Origin: Qipengyuania sp.
Lineage (GTDB): Bacteria; Pseudomonadota; Alphaproteobacteria; Sphingomonadales; Sphingomonadaceae
Length of the DNA: 64,000 bases
Direction: 5' to 3'
NCBI GenBank assembly: GCA_019745075.1
Contig: JAIETR010000024.1
Coordinates: 33,739 to 97,738 of the forward strand
Shown here piece after piece: positions 1 to 8,120 of the stretch; within the stretch, counting starts at the first letter, position 1; every line of letters starts with the position of its first letter. The notes beneath the pieces were generated by a model, which worked only from the letters and a program-made list of their open reading frames with translations, did not search any database and was not told the origin of the DNA. The translations under genes were made by a program, and so were the position numbers.

Positions 1-1134
1 GGGCAAATCCTGCATACCGGCCACTGGCCGCACGAAGGCGTTGATCTTGCCGGCAAGCGCGTCGGTATCGTCGGGACGGGGTCGTCCGGGGTCCAGGCGG
101 TCCCGATGATCGCCCGGCAGGCGGCGGAACTGACCGTGTTCCAGCGCACGGCAACCTACACCGTCCCGGCGCGCAATGCGCCGCTCGATCCTGCGGAAGT
201 GCATCGCGTAAAGTCGGACTATGCCGATTTCCGGCGGCGCAACCGCAAGATGGTCGGCGCGCGGGGTGCCGACCGGCTCAATCCCGATCCGAAATCGGTG
301 TTCGCAGCCTCGCCGGAGGAGCGCCGCGATGCGTTCCTCGCGCGGTGGGCGGAAGGCGGGATGGGGATTCAGGCCACCTATAGCGACCTGCGGTCCGATC
401 TCGAGGCGAACGCGATCGTCGCCGATTTCGTCCGTGATCAGATCCGCGCGACGGTGCAGGACCCGCAGACGGCCGAACTGCTTTGCCCCAAACAGATTCT
501 GGGCTGCAAGCGGATGTGCATCGACACCGGTTATTACGAGACATTCAACCTGCCCCACGTCCGCCTGGTCGACGTAAAGGCGAACCCGCTCGCGCACTTC
601 ACCGAAACGGGGCTGGTGGCAGGCGAGATCGAATATCCGCTCGACGTGGCGATCTTCGCAACCGGCTTCGATGCGATGACCGGCTCACTGCTGGCGATGG
701 ACATTCGCGGGCGGGATGGCGTGACGCTGCGCGATGCCTGGGCCGCCGGGCCGCGCACCTATCTGGGGGTGGGCACCCTCGGTTTTCCCAACATGTTCAT
801 CCTCGCGGGTCCGGGAAGCCCCTCGGTGCTCGCCAACGTTCCCATCGCCGCGGAGCAGCATGTTGACTGGATTGCCGGCATGATCGCCTATCTCGATGCG
901 CGCGGCGCAAAGGCGATCGAGCCGCAGCAGTGCGCGCAAGACGAATGGGTCGAGCATGTCAACGCAGTGGCGGCCGGCACGCTCTATACCAGTTGCGATT
1001 CCTGGTATCTAGGCGCGAACGTCCCCGGAAAATCTCGGGTGTTCATGCCCTTGCTTGGCTTTCCCGCCTACGAAGCCAGATGCGACGCGGTCGCGGCCGA
1101 GGGCTATTCGGGCTTCGACATCACACCGGCATAG
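1..1134 (+). CDS. Baeyer-Villiger / flavin-containing monooxygenase, 3' part
   Basis: The gene is cut by the left edge of the window: its frame is open from base 1 and ends at TAG 1132-1134, leaving 377 residues. The first codons read GQILHTGHWP, the end of the Baeyer-Villiger fingerprint (FxGxxxHxxxWP). They are followed by the second Rossmann motif GTGSSGVQ (codons 27-34), which binds NADPH. This family converts ketones to esters or lactones using FAD, NADPH and O2. The N-terminal FAD domain lies outside the window, so the substrate class cannot be judged. It runs tail to tail, 10 bp apart, with the LysR gene on the other strand. A second, complete and rather different Baeyer-Villiger enzyme lies at 23875-25833. 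Confidence 0.88.
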   Translation, partial: GQILHTGHWPHEGVDLAGKRVGIVGTGSSGVQAVPMIARQAAELTVFQRTATYTVPARNAPLDPAEVHRVKSDYADFRRRNRKMVGARGADRLNPDPKSVFAASPEERRDAFLARWAEGGMGIQATYSDLRSDLEANAIVADFVRDQIRATVQDPQTAELLCPKQILGCKRMCIDTGYYETFNLPHVRLVDVKANPLAHFTETGLVAGEIEYPLDVAIFATGFDAMTGSLLAMDIRGRDGVTLRDAWAAGPRTYLGVGTLGFPNMFILAGPGSPSVLANVPIAAEQHVDWIAGMIAYLDARGAKAIEPQQCAQDEWVEHVNAVAAGTLYTSCDSWYLGANVPGKSRVFMPLLGFPAYEARCDAVAAEGYSGFDITPA

Positions 1135-1144
1135 GGATGCCAGC

Positions 1145-2074
1145 TCAATCGCCGATGATGCGACCGGCCCAACGGCCGCTCCGCACCAGATCGCTCGCCA
1201 CCTGCGCGAAGGCATCGCCGACGAAGCGCGCCGCCGGCATCGCAGGGCGGTCGGCCGGATAGGCGATCAATACGCGTCGGCTGGGTGCAGGCTCGATGAG
1301 CGGCGCCGCGGTCAGCGCGCCGCTCAGCACCTGCGCATGGATCGGCGCGAGCGGCAGGATCGTCATGCCGAAACCGCCGCGAACCAGGTCGATCATCGCA
1401 GTCAGCGAATCGACTTCGAGCGAAGAGGTAAGCGTGATGCCCGCGCGGCTCGCATAGGCGTCGAGGATATTGCGCAGGCCATGCGCGGGGCTGGGCAGCA
1501 CGAGCTGCTCGCCGGCCAGAGACTGGAACGCCACGGGCGTTTCCATCGCAAGCCGCTGCTTGCTGCTGCCGACGAGGAGGAGCGCTTCATCGAGGATGGC
1601 GCGCGTCCGCACCAATCCGCTCTCCTGGGTATCATAGGCCACGCAGCAGTCGAGCTCGCCACGCTTGAGCCATTCGACGAGATGCCCGGAAAAGCCCGAG
1701 GTGAAGCTGAGCGATAGCTGGGGATGCGCGTCGCGGATCGCGCGGACGAGGGGGAGTGTCGCGACTTCGGCCACCGTCGGCGTGACGCCCACGCGCACAC
1801 GCCCGAGATACGACGTGCTGCCCTCGACCGCGAGCCGCCGGATCTTGTCGAGGGAGGCCAGTATCTCGCCGGCCGGATCGAGCAACCGCTGGCCCAGTTC
1901 GGTCAGGACCATTCCCCGCCCGTGGCGCGTGAAAAGCGGCGCGTTGAGCTCGGCTTCCATCAGCCGGATCTGCCGGCTGAGCGCGGGCTGGGCGATGCCG
2001 AGCCGCGCCGCCGCCTTGCTGACGCTCCCGAGCTCGGCGACGTGGATCAGCGTCTTTAGCTGCGAGATATCCAT
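1145..2074 (-). CDS. LysR-family transcriptional regulator
   Basis: The protein of 309 residues begins MDISQLKTL, a typical LysR N-terminus. A winged helix-turn-helix spans roughly residues 1-60 (AQPALSRQIRLMEAEL is the recognition part), followed by an effector-binding domain. An upstream in-frame ATG at 2095 would add seven residues, but it overlaps a LysR-type operator at 2094-2108, so I prefer the ATG at 2074. It is transcribed divergently from the acyl-CoA dehydrogenase / CoA-transferase / hydratase / lyase operon that starts at 2215. It is therefore the likely regulator of that operon, responding to a pathway acid or CoA ester (inference). Itaconate operons of Pseudomonas and Yersinia also carry a neighbouring LysR gene. 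Confidence 0.93.
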   Translation of the reverse strand: MDISQLKTLIHVAELGSVSKAAARLGIAQPALSRQIRLMEAELNAPLFTRHGRGMVLTELGQRLLDPAGEILASLDKIRRLAVEGSTSYLGRVRVGVTPTVAEVATLPLVRAIRDAHPQLSLSFTSGFSGHLVEWLKRGELDCCVAYDTQESGLVRTRAILDEALLLVGSSKQRLAMETPVAFQSLAGEQLVLPSPAHGLRNILDAYASRAGITLTSSLEVDSLTAMIDLVRGGFGMTILPLAPIHAQVLSGALTAAPLIEPAPSRRVLIAYPADRPAMPAARFVGDAFAQVASDLVRSGRWAGRIIGD

Positions 2075-2093
2075 TCGACGGACATAGCGAGCC

Positions 2094-2108
2094 ATACAAT
2101 TCGTGTAT
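2094..2108. promoter_or_regulatory. Candidate LysR operator, ATAC-N7-GTAT
   Basis: The sequence ATACAATTCGTGTAT is a perfect dyad of the form ATAC-N7-GTAT, which meets the LysR-type T-N11-A rule. It sits in the 140-bp divergent region between the LysR gene (start 2074) and the operon beginning at 2215. A second, wider dyad, ATAG-N14-CTAT (2107-2128), adjoins it and could be the activation half-site. Binding by the adjacent LysR protein is inference. Confidence 0.55.
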
Positions 2109-2214
2109 AGCTCATTGGCTGAAACTATATTCGTCCGTGCGGGGCTGAAGACGTAGTCAAATCTCGATAGTCAGCCCGCGGCAGATGCGCCGTACGAGAA
2201 TTAGGGGACGCCCA

Positions 2215-3387
2215 ATGGCGCTCGACAGCCTGCAAGCCACGAGTTTTCCGGAAATCCGCGATGCGGTCGCCAAGTTGTGCGAGTCCTTTCCGGACGAATA
2301 TTGGCGCCGGCTCGATCGTGAGATGGCCTATCCCGCGGAGTTCGTGAAGGCGCTGGGAGATGCGGGATTCCTCGCCGCGCTGATCCCGGAAGAATATGGC
2401 GGATCGGGCCTCCCCCTCCCGGCTGCCGCGGCGATCCTCGAGGAAGTCCAGCGCGCGGGCTGCAACGGATCGGCGTGCCATGCCCAGATGTACATCATGG
2501 GGGCGCTGCTGAGACACGGCAGCGAGGAGCAGAAGCAGGCCTATCTGCCGCGGATCGCGAGCGGCGAGCTTCGCCTTCAGGCCTTCGCGGTGACCGAGCC
2601 GAGCAGTGGTACCGATACGGGGGCGCTGAAGACGACCGCAGTGCGCGATGGCGACCGCTATATCGTCAATGGCCAGAAGATCTGGACCTCGCGCGCCGAA
2701 TATTCCGATCTGATGCTGCTGCTCGCCCGCACCACGCCGCGCGACCAGGTAGCGCGCGGGATCGACGGCCTGTCGATCTTCATCGTCGACATGAATGCGG
2801 CGCGCGAAGCGGGCGGGATGACGATCCGGCCGATCCGCACGATGATGAACCACTCCACGACTGAAGTCTTTTTCGAGAATGTCGAGGTGCCAGCCGAAAA
2901 TCTGATCGGCGAGGAAGGCAAGGGATTCCGCTACATCCTGTCGGGCATGAACGCAGAGCGGATCCTGATCGGGGCCGAATGCATCGGCGACGCGAAATGG
3001 TTCATCGAGCGATCGCGTCTTTACGCCAATGAGCGCCACCTTTTTGGGCGCCCGATCGGGCAGAACCAAGGCGTGCAGTTCCCGATCGCCAAGGCCTATG
3101 CCCAGATGCGCGCCGCCGAGCTGATGGTGACGCATGCGGCGGAATTGTTCGAATCCGGCGAGCAATGCGGCGAGCAGGCCAATATGGCCAAGATGCTTGC
3201 AGCCGATGCTTCCTGGGCTGCGGCCGAGGCGGCTGTCCAGACCCATGGCGGGTTCGGGTTCGCCGAGGAATATGACGTGGAGCGCAAGTTCCGCGAGACC
3301 CGGCTTTACCAGGTTGCGCCGATCTCGACGAACATGATCCTCAGTTATCTCTCCGAACATGTTCTCGGCATGCCGAGGTCCTACTGA
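2215..3387 (+). CDS. Acyl-CoA dehydrogenase
   Basis: This is a 390-residue flavoprotein of the acyl-CoA dehydrogenase family, which oxidises the alpha-beta bond of an acyl-CoA and passes electrons to ETF. The nucleotide and substrate loop is seen as AFAVTEPSSGTDTG (about residues 125-138) and the flavin-contact segment as KIWTSRAEYSDLM. The C-terminal motif that carries the catalytic Glu in most members (YEGTSEIQ) is replaced by QVAPISTNMI. The base must therefore sit elsewhere, as it does in isovaleryl-CoA dehydrogenase. The start at 2215 has a Shine-Dalgarno-like AGGGGAC at 2203-2209; an upstream in-frame ATG at 2185 lacks one. It is the first gene of an overlapping operon with a CoA-transferase, hydratase and lyase, so a branched or dicarboxylic C5-CoA such as methylsuccinyl-CoA is a reasonable guess. 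Confidence 0.93.
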   Translation: MALDSLQATSFPEIRDAVAKLCESFPDEYWRRLDREMAYPAEFVKALGDAGFLAALIPEEYGGSGLPLPAAAAILEEVQRAGCNGSACHAQMYIMGALLRHGSEEQKQAYLPRIASGELRLQAFAVTEPSSGTDTGALKTTAVRDGDRYIVNGQKIWTSRAEYSDLMLLLARTTPRDQVARGIDGLSIFIVDMNAAREAGGMTIRPIRTMMNHSTTEVFFENVEVPAENLIGEEGKGFRYILSGMNAERILIGAECIGDAKWFIERSRLYANERHLFGRPIGQNQGVQFPIAKAYAQMRAAELMVTHAAELFESGEQCGEQANMAKMLAADASWAAAEAAVQTHGGFGFAEEYDVERKFRETRLYQVAPISTNMILSYLSEHVLGMPRSY

Positions 3388-4487
3388 TGGCCGGACGGCT
3401 GCCGCTTGAAGGCATCACCGTCGTCGCGGTGGAGCAGGCGGTCGCAGCGCCGTTCTGCACCTCGCGGCTTGCCGATGCAGGCGCGCGCGTCATCAAGATC
3501 GAGCGGCCCGAGGGCGATTTCGCGCGCGGCTATGATGCAGTCGCGGCGGGGCAGAGCAGCTATTTCGTCTGGCTCAACCGCGGCAAGGAATCGGTAGTCC
3601 TCGACCTTGCGGGGGAGGAGGGGCGCACGGCCTTCGCGGCGCTGGTCGCCGAAGCCGACATCCTCGTCCAGAACCTCAAGCCCGGCGCACTCGCGCGGCT
3701 GGGTTTCGGGCCGGAAGCGCTGCGCGAGCGCCATCCGCGCCTGATCGTCTGCTCGATCAGCGGCTATGGCGACACGGGCCCAATGGCGGAGCGTAAGGCC
3801 TATGACATGCTGATCCAGGCCGAGTCTGGCCTCGCATCGGTCACCGGCGGCCCTGAAGCTCCCGCACGCGTGGGAACCTCGATCGTCGACATCGCCACTG
3901 GCGCGACCGCGCATGCCGCGATCCTCGAGGCGCTGATCGGACGCGCGACGAGCGGGGAAGGGGCCGATATCCGGGTCTCGATGTTCGACGTGATGGCGGA
4001 TTGGCTCACCGTTCCCCTGCTGCATCATGAGGGCGGCAAGTCCCCCAAGCGCCTCGGCCTCGCCCACCCCTCGATCGCGCCCTATGGCGTCTTCGAAACC
4101 CGCGACGGCAAGCCGATGCTCCTGTCAATCCAGAGCGACCGCGAATGGGCGGTCCTCGCCTCGCGCTTCCTCGGCGACGCGGCGCTTGCCAGCGATCCGC
4201 GCTTCGCCACCAACGTGCAGCGCGTGACGAACCGCGAAGCGACGGATCGGCTCGTGGCCGATGCCTTCGCGCGGCTGACCGAAGACCAGGCGCGTGATCA
4301 ACTCGCTGCCGCGGACGTCGCCTTCGCCAGCGTCAACGACATGGCCGCGCTTGCGGCGCACCCGCATCTGCGCCGGATCACGGTCGATACACCAGCGGGG
4401 CAGGTTTCCTATCCGGCGCCCGCGCCGATCGTGAACGGTGAGGACCGCTGCTACGGTCCGGTCCCTGCTCTGGGAGGCGCCCGGTGA
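3387..4487 (+). CDS. Family III (CaiB/BaiF) CoA-transferase
   Basis: The 366-residue protein belongs to the formyl-CoA / succinyl-CoA family III transferases, which move CoA between acids through an aspartyl-CoA thioester. The conserved catalytic region is visible as KAYDMLIQAESGL (about residues 133-145), with Asp after AY. The N-terminal Rossmann-like part includes LADAGARVIKIERPEGD. Its start codon shares one base with the stop of the dehydrogenase (TGATG), so the two are probably translationally coupled. Followed by a mesaconyl/itaconyl-CoA hydratase type protein and a CitE-like lyase, it fits a succinyl-CoA:dicarboxylate (mesaconate, itaconate, citramalate or methylsuccinate) CoA-transferase. 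The exact acid is inference. Confidence 0.92.
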   Translation: MAGRLPLEGITVVAVEQAVAAPFCTSRLADAGARVIKIERPEGDFARGYDAVAAGQSSYFVWLNRGKESVVLDLAGEEGRTAFAALVAEADILVQNLKPGALARLGFGPEALRERHPRLIVCSISGYGDTGPMAERKAYDMLIQAESGLASVTGGPEAPARVGTSIVDIATGATAHAAILEALIGRATSGEGADIRVSMFDVMADWLTVPLLHHEGGKSPKRLGLAHPSIAPYGVFETRDGKPMLLSIQSDREWAVLASRFLGDAALASDPRFATNVQRVTNREATDRLVADAFARLTEDQARDQLAAADVAFASVNDMAALAAHPHLRRITVDTPAGQVSYPAPAPIVNGEDRCYGPVPALGGAR

Positions 4488-5341
4488 ACGGCGAGTTGGA
4501 TCTCGACCATCTGCGGCAATGGATCGGCCGCGAGGAAGTCTCTGAGGACGTCATCACCCCGGCGCTGGCCGCACGGTTCCACGCGACGCTCGATCTGCCC
4601 GGCGCACCAGCGTCGCAAGGCGAAGCGGCACCCGCGTTGATCCATTTCTGCCTGTGCCAGCCCGCCGCCCCGATGACCGAACTCGGCAGCGACGGGCATC
4701 CTGCCAAGGGCGGGTTCCTGCCGCCGGTTCCGCTGCCGCGCCGGATGTGGGCGAGCAGCGCGATCGACTTCCACGCCGGGCTGCGCGTCGGGGATGTCGT
4801 CGCCAAGCGCTCGCGTGTCGCCGAGGTGACCGCCAAATCGGGGCGCAGCGGCAATCTGTGTTTCGTCACGGTGGAGCACGAGATCAGGGCGCGCGATGGG
4901 TTGGCCATCAGCGAGCGCCAGACGATCGTCTATCGGGAGGCAGCGGGCCCAGGCGCAAGCGCCGCGCCCGTGCCCGAAGCAGCGCCGCAGGGTGTCACGG
5001 TCGAGACAATCGGCCCCTCCGCGCCATTGCTGTTTCGCTATTCCGCGCTGACCTTCAACGGGCATCGGATCCATTACGATCTACCCTATGCGACGGGCGA
5101 GGAACATTATCCTGGGCTGGTGGTCCATGGACCATTGCAGGCGACGTTGCTGGTCCATCTCGCCGCGCGGTGCAATGGCGGCCGCGCGCCCGATCATTTC
5201 TCGTTCCGAGGGGTTCAGCCGGCGATCGGCGGAGAAGCGCTGTCGCTCAACGCGGGGCCGCTGATCGACAACAGCATGGAACTCTGGTCCGCCCGGCCCG
5301 GCGGTCCGCTGGCGATGCAGGCGACGGCACAATGGCGTTGA
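4484..5341 (+). CDS. MaoC/HTD-type acyl-CoA hydratase (mesaconyl-C4-CoA / itaconyl-CoA hydratase family)
   Basis: The 285-residue protein has the two-hotdog layout of mesaconyl-C4-CoA (3-methylfumaryl-CoA) and itaconyl-CoA hydratases. The first half carries RRMWASSAIDFHAGLRVGD (about residues 86-104), a strong hallmark of that family. The second half has HYPGLVVHGPLQATLL, the hotdog-fold acyl-CoA binding helix. It starts with GTG inside the end of the CoA-transferase (GTGA overlap). In the itaconate and 3-hydroxypropionate pathways such hydratases make citramalyl-CoA, which a CitE-type lyase then splits; exactly such a lyase follows here. Family and context agree, but which double-bond isomer is the substrate cannot be read from sequence. 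Confidence 0.88.
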   Translation: MNGELDLDHLRQWIGREEVSEDVITPALAARFHATLDLPGAPASQGEAAPALIHFCLCQPAAPMTELGSDGHPAKGGFLPPVPLPRRMWASSAIDFHAGLRVGDVVAKRSRVAEVTAKSGRSGNLCFVTVEHEIRARDGLAISERQTIVYREAAGPGASAAPVPEAAPQGVTVETIGPSAPLLFRYSALTFNGHRIHYDLPYATGEEHYPGLVVHGPLQATLLVHLAARCNGGRAPDHFSFRGVQPAIGGEALSLNAGPLIDNSMELWSARPGGPLAMQATAQWR

Positions 5342-6123
5342 GCGCCCTGCGCTTCGTCGCCCCCTTGTTCGTCCCGGCGAACAGGCCGGAGCGGTTCGCC
5401 AAGGCCGCGGCGAGCGGTGCCGACGCGATCATCCTCGATCTGGAGGACGCGGTCGCCCCGGTGGATAAAGACGCGGCGCGCGCCGCGCTTTCGGCAGGCT
5501 TCACCGATCTGCCGGTCATCGTCCGGATCAACGCCGCCAGGACCGCGTGGCACGCGGCCGACCTCGCGGCTGCGGAGCAATTGCCCTTCGCCGCCATCAT
5601 GTTGCCCAAGGCGGCCAGTCTCGACGACATCATGCGGGTGGCCGCGATCCGCCCCGTGGTCGCGCTGATCGAGACCGCGGCCGGCATTGCCGAGGCGCGG
5701 ACGATCGCTCGATCCGGGCATGTGGCGCGCCTGGCCTTCGGCTCGGTCGATTACGCCGCCGATCTGGGTTGCGACCATGTGCCCGAGGCGCTTGCGGCAG
5801 CGCGCGCGGAGATCGTGCTGGCGTCGCGCCTGGGTGAATTGCTGGCGCCACTGGATGGTGTGACCACCGATCTGTCCGATCCCGCAATAGCCGAAACCGA
5901 TGCACGCGGCGCGCGCGCGCTCGGATTCGGAGGCAAGCTCGCGATCCATCCGCGCCAGATCGAGCCGATCAAGGCGGGCTTCCAGCCCCGGCCGAGCGAG
6001 ATAGAATGGGCGCGGCAAGTGTTGGACAGTGGGGATGGCGCGGTTCGGATTGGCCAGTCGATGATCGACGAGCCGGTGCGGGCTCGTGCACGCGCCCTGC
6101 TGGCGCGCGTGTCCCAGCCATAG
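5332..6123 (+). CDS. CitE-like CoA-ester lyase (citramalyl/malyl-CoA lyase type)
   Basis: This 263-residue TIM-barrel protein belongs to the HpcH/HpaI/CitE superfamily and has the short CitE-like length. Recognisable parts are FVPANRPERF (CoA binding Arg), DAIILDLEDAV, the Mg ligand Glu in VALIETAAG, and the second acidic ligand in FGSVDYAADLG. The ATG at 5332 lies 10 bases inside the hydratase gene. The predicted reaction is cleavage of a beta-hydroxyacyl-CoA such as (S)- or (R)-citramalyl-CoA to acetyl-CoA and pyruvate. As the last gene of the 2215-6123 operon it would complete conversion of a C5 dicarboxylate to central metabolites. A malyl-CoA thioesterase or related activity is an alternative within the family. 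Confidence 0.9.
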   Translation: MALSALRFVAPLFVPANRPERFAKAAASGADAIILDLEDAVAPVDKDAARAALSAGFTDLPVIVRINAARTAWHAADLAAAEQLPFAAIMLPKAASLDDIMRVAAIRPVVALIETAAGIAEARTIARSGHVARLAFGSVDYAADLGCDHVPEALAAARAEIVLASRLGELLAPLDGVTTDLSDPAIAETDARGARALGFGGKLAIHPRQIEPIKAGFQPRPSEIEWARQVLDSGDGAVRIGQSMIDEPVRARARALLARVSQP

Positions 6124-6237
6124 GCGATCGCAATGATGCACAACGCAAGTCCGCGCTAACGCGCTGCGCACCGCTGGCCTAGGCGGATCCTGCCGCGCGG
6201 TTTGATACGCGTCCAGGCGATGGGATGGAGGAAGGAT

Positions 6238-7170
6238 ATGGAGCTCGTAGGCCTGGTGGGAATGTCCCACTCGCCTTCCTGGGATCTTTCTCCGGTCGAG
6301 GGGCCGGCCAAGCCGTATGTCGATGCCGTATTTCGCGCGCGCGACCAAGTCGCCCGCCTCATGCCCGACGTGCTGGTCGTGTTCGGTCCGGATCACGTCC
6401 GCAACTTCTTCTTCGACCTGATGCCCGCCTTCTGCATCGGCGTCGAAAACGTGACGGGGTTCGGCGATTACAGCTCGCCTAAGGGGCCGTTCGCGTCTCG
6501 CCCCGACCTCGCCGGTTTCATTGCCGAGCAGGTGCTGGCTGCCGGATTCGACCCGGCATTGTCCCACAATATGGGGATCGACCATGGGATCAGTCAGCCG
6601 GTCGCGGCGCTGGTGCCAGACCTGCGCACGCCCGTCATTCCGATCATGATCAGCTCGGGCGGGGCTCCGTTGCCGACGCTCGCCCGTTGCCATGCCTTTG
6701 GCCGCGCGGTCGGGGATGCCATTCGCGCCTTTCCTGGAAAGGGGCGTGCGCTGGTGATCGGATCGGGGGGGCTTTCGCACTCGCCGCCGTCGATCTCGCC
6801 GGCCGATCCCGGGCTGAGCGCCGAAACCCGCGACTATCTCATCAACGGTCGACCCAGGGTGCAGGAATTCAACCGCCAGCGCGAGGAATCGTCGCGCAAG
6901 CGGCGCGGCGCGGGCGGGACCGGACCGATCAACGAGGAATGGGATCGCTGGCTGCTGGAGTGCATGCGCACCGGCGATCTCGCCCCCGTGCTCGCGATGG
7001 ATAACGCCACGCTGCTCGAGCAGGGCGGCACCGGCGGGCAGGAAATTCGCGCCTGGCTGGCCGCGCTCGGCGCCTGGGGGAAGCCGGCCGAGACGACCGA
7101 TTATGCCCCGGTGCCCACGTGGATCACCGGCATGGGCTGCGCCACTGCATTCGACGAGGAACCCGTATGA
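6238..7170 (+). CDS. mhpB: Class III extradiol dioxygenase, MhpB type
   Basis: The protein (310 residues) matches the LigB-fold family of 2,3-dihydroxyphenylpropionate 1,2-dioxygenase, which opens a catechol ring next to the diol using Fe(II) and O2. The N-terminal His of MSHSP is residue 11. H116 (GIDHGIS) and H181 (GGLSHSPP) correspond in spacing to the acid/base and metal-site histidines known for Escherichia coli MhpB. The start at 6238 is fixed by a strong Shine-Dalgarno GGAGGAAGG at 6227-6235; an in-frame ATG at 6202 lacks one. It overlaps the next gene by ATGA. With a hydrolase and an MhpA-like hydroxylase downstream, a carboxyalkyl-catechol is the likely substrate; the side chain is unknown. 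Confidence 0.92.
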   Translation: MELVGLVGMSHSPSWDLSPVEGPAKPYVDAVFRARDQVARLMPDVLVVFGPDHVRNFFFDLMPAFCIGVENVTGFGDYSSPKGPFASRPDLAGFIAEQVLAAGFDPALSHNMGIDHGISQPVAALVPDLRTPVIPIMISSGGAPLPTLARCHAFGRAVGDAIRAFPGKGRALVIGSGGLSHSPPSISPADPGLSAETRDYLINGRPRVQEFNRQREESSRKRRGAGGTGPINEEWDRWLLECMRTGDLAPVLAMDNATLLEQGGTGGQEIRAWLAALGAWGKPAETTDYAPVPTWITGMGCATAFDEEPV

Positions 7171-8051
7171 CCGAAGAATATCGCCACCGGAGCATCTGGG
7201 GCCATCTGATGAAGCTGGCGTTCTCGCAGAACTATGTGGACGCAGGCGGCATTCGTACCCGCTATGTCGAGGCGGGTCCCAAGGGCGCGCCTGTGCTGAT
7301 CATGATCCACGGGACCGGCAGCAGCTGGGAATGCTTCTGCGCCACGCTGGAAAGCCATGCCCGGCACTTCCGCTGTCTCGCCATCGACATGGCCGGCAGC
7401 GGCTTCAGCGATCGGCCCGACGAGCCGTATGAAATCCCGTTCTACATGAACCACGTGCTTGCATTCATGGACGCGCTGGGGATTGAGAAGGCGTCGTTCA
7501 TTGGCGTGTCGCTCGGGGCGTGGGTGACGAGCCGGCTCGTGGTGGATCATCCCGAGCGCGTCGAGAAGCTGACGTTGCTCGCCTCTTCGGGGCTCATCAT
7601 CAACAACGCGACCATGTCGCGGACCAAGACCGTCCGGAACGCGGCGGTCGATGATCCGAGCTGGGAGAACATCAAGCCGGTGTTCAATTCGATCCTGTAC
7701 AAGGAAGAGGACCGGATTCCCGATCTGATCCAGCTTCGCCAGGCGATCTACCGCGAGCCCAACATGAAGATGGCGATGGGCAACATCCTGGTGCTTCAGA
7801 ACGAGGAGGTTCGCCGCCGCAACCTCGTGACCGAGGAGGAGTGGCGCGGCGTCACGGTGCCGATCTTCATCATCCTCGCTCCTGACGACAACCCCGACTA
7901 CACGACCACCGGCGAGCGCATCGCCGAACTGGCCGCCGACGTGCGCACGCTGACGATCGAGAAGGTGAAGCATTGGGCGCATTACGAAGCGCCCGAGACC
8001 TTCAACCCCGCCAACCTCGCATTCCTGCTCGGCGAAACCAGGCCGGGCTGA
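7167..8051 (+). CDS. Alpha/beta hydrolase, probable meta-cleavage product C-C hydrolase
   Basis: The 294-residue protein has the classical alpha/beta hydrolase order: an oxyanion-hole segment IHGTGSS (47-53), the nucleophile elbow GVSLG (Ser115), a late acidic turn APDDNPDY and a catalytic His in KHWAHYEAP near residue 270. It begins with ATG overlapping the dioxygenase stop (ATGA), so the two are coupled. Enzymes in this position, such as MhpC and BphD, hydrolyse the vinylogous 1,5-diketone made by the extradiol dioxygenase, giving a 2-hydroxypentadienoate and a free acid. Which acid leaves depends on the side chain; this links to the dicarboxylate operon upstream (inference). A simple esterase cannot be excluded. 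Confidence 0.85.
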   Translation: MTEEYRHRSIWGHLMKLAFSQNYVDAGGIRTRYVEAGPKGAPVLIMIHGTGSSWECFCATLESHARHFRCLAIDMAGSGFSDRPDEPYEIPFYMNHVLAFMDALGIEKASFIGVSLGAWVTSRLVVDHPERVEKLTLLASSGLIINNATMSRTKTVRNAAVDDPSWENIKPVFNSILYKEEDRIPDLIQLRQAIYREPNMKMAMGNILVLQNEEVRRRNLVTEEEWRGVTVPIFIILAPDDNPDYTTTGERIAELAADVRTLTIEKVKHWAHYEAPETFNPANLAFLLGETRPG

Positions 8052-8120
8052 GCGCCGGAATCCGTTTTTCATCTTTCGGTCCGGCCGTTCCGCCGGCCAG
8101 CGATACGCCAGGAAACGCCA

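Noticed and set aside
2125-3360. Long open frame (411 codons) antisense to the acyl-CoA dehydrogenase gene
   Set aside because: Its translation is Arg/His/Asp-rich without any family pattern. In high-GC genes with strong codon bias the opposite strand often stays open; the sense protein is a clear dehydrogenase.
4654-5331. Upstream extension of the CitE-like reading frame into the hydratase gene
   Set aside because: The extra residues are out-of-frame translation of the hydratase; similarity to lyases begins exactly at the ATG 5332.
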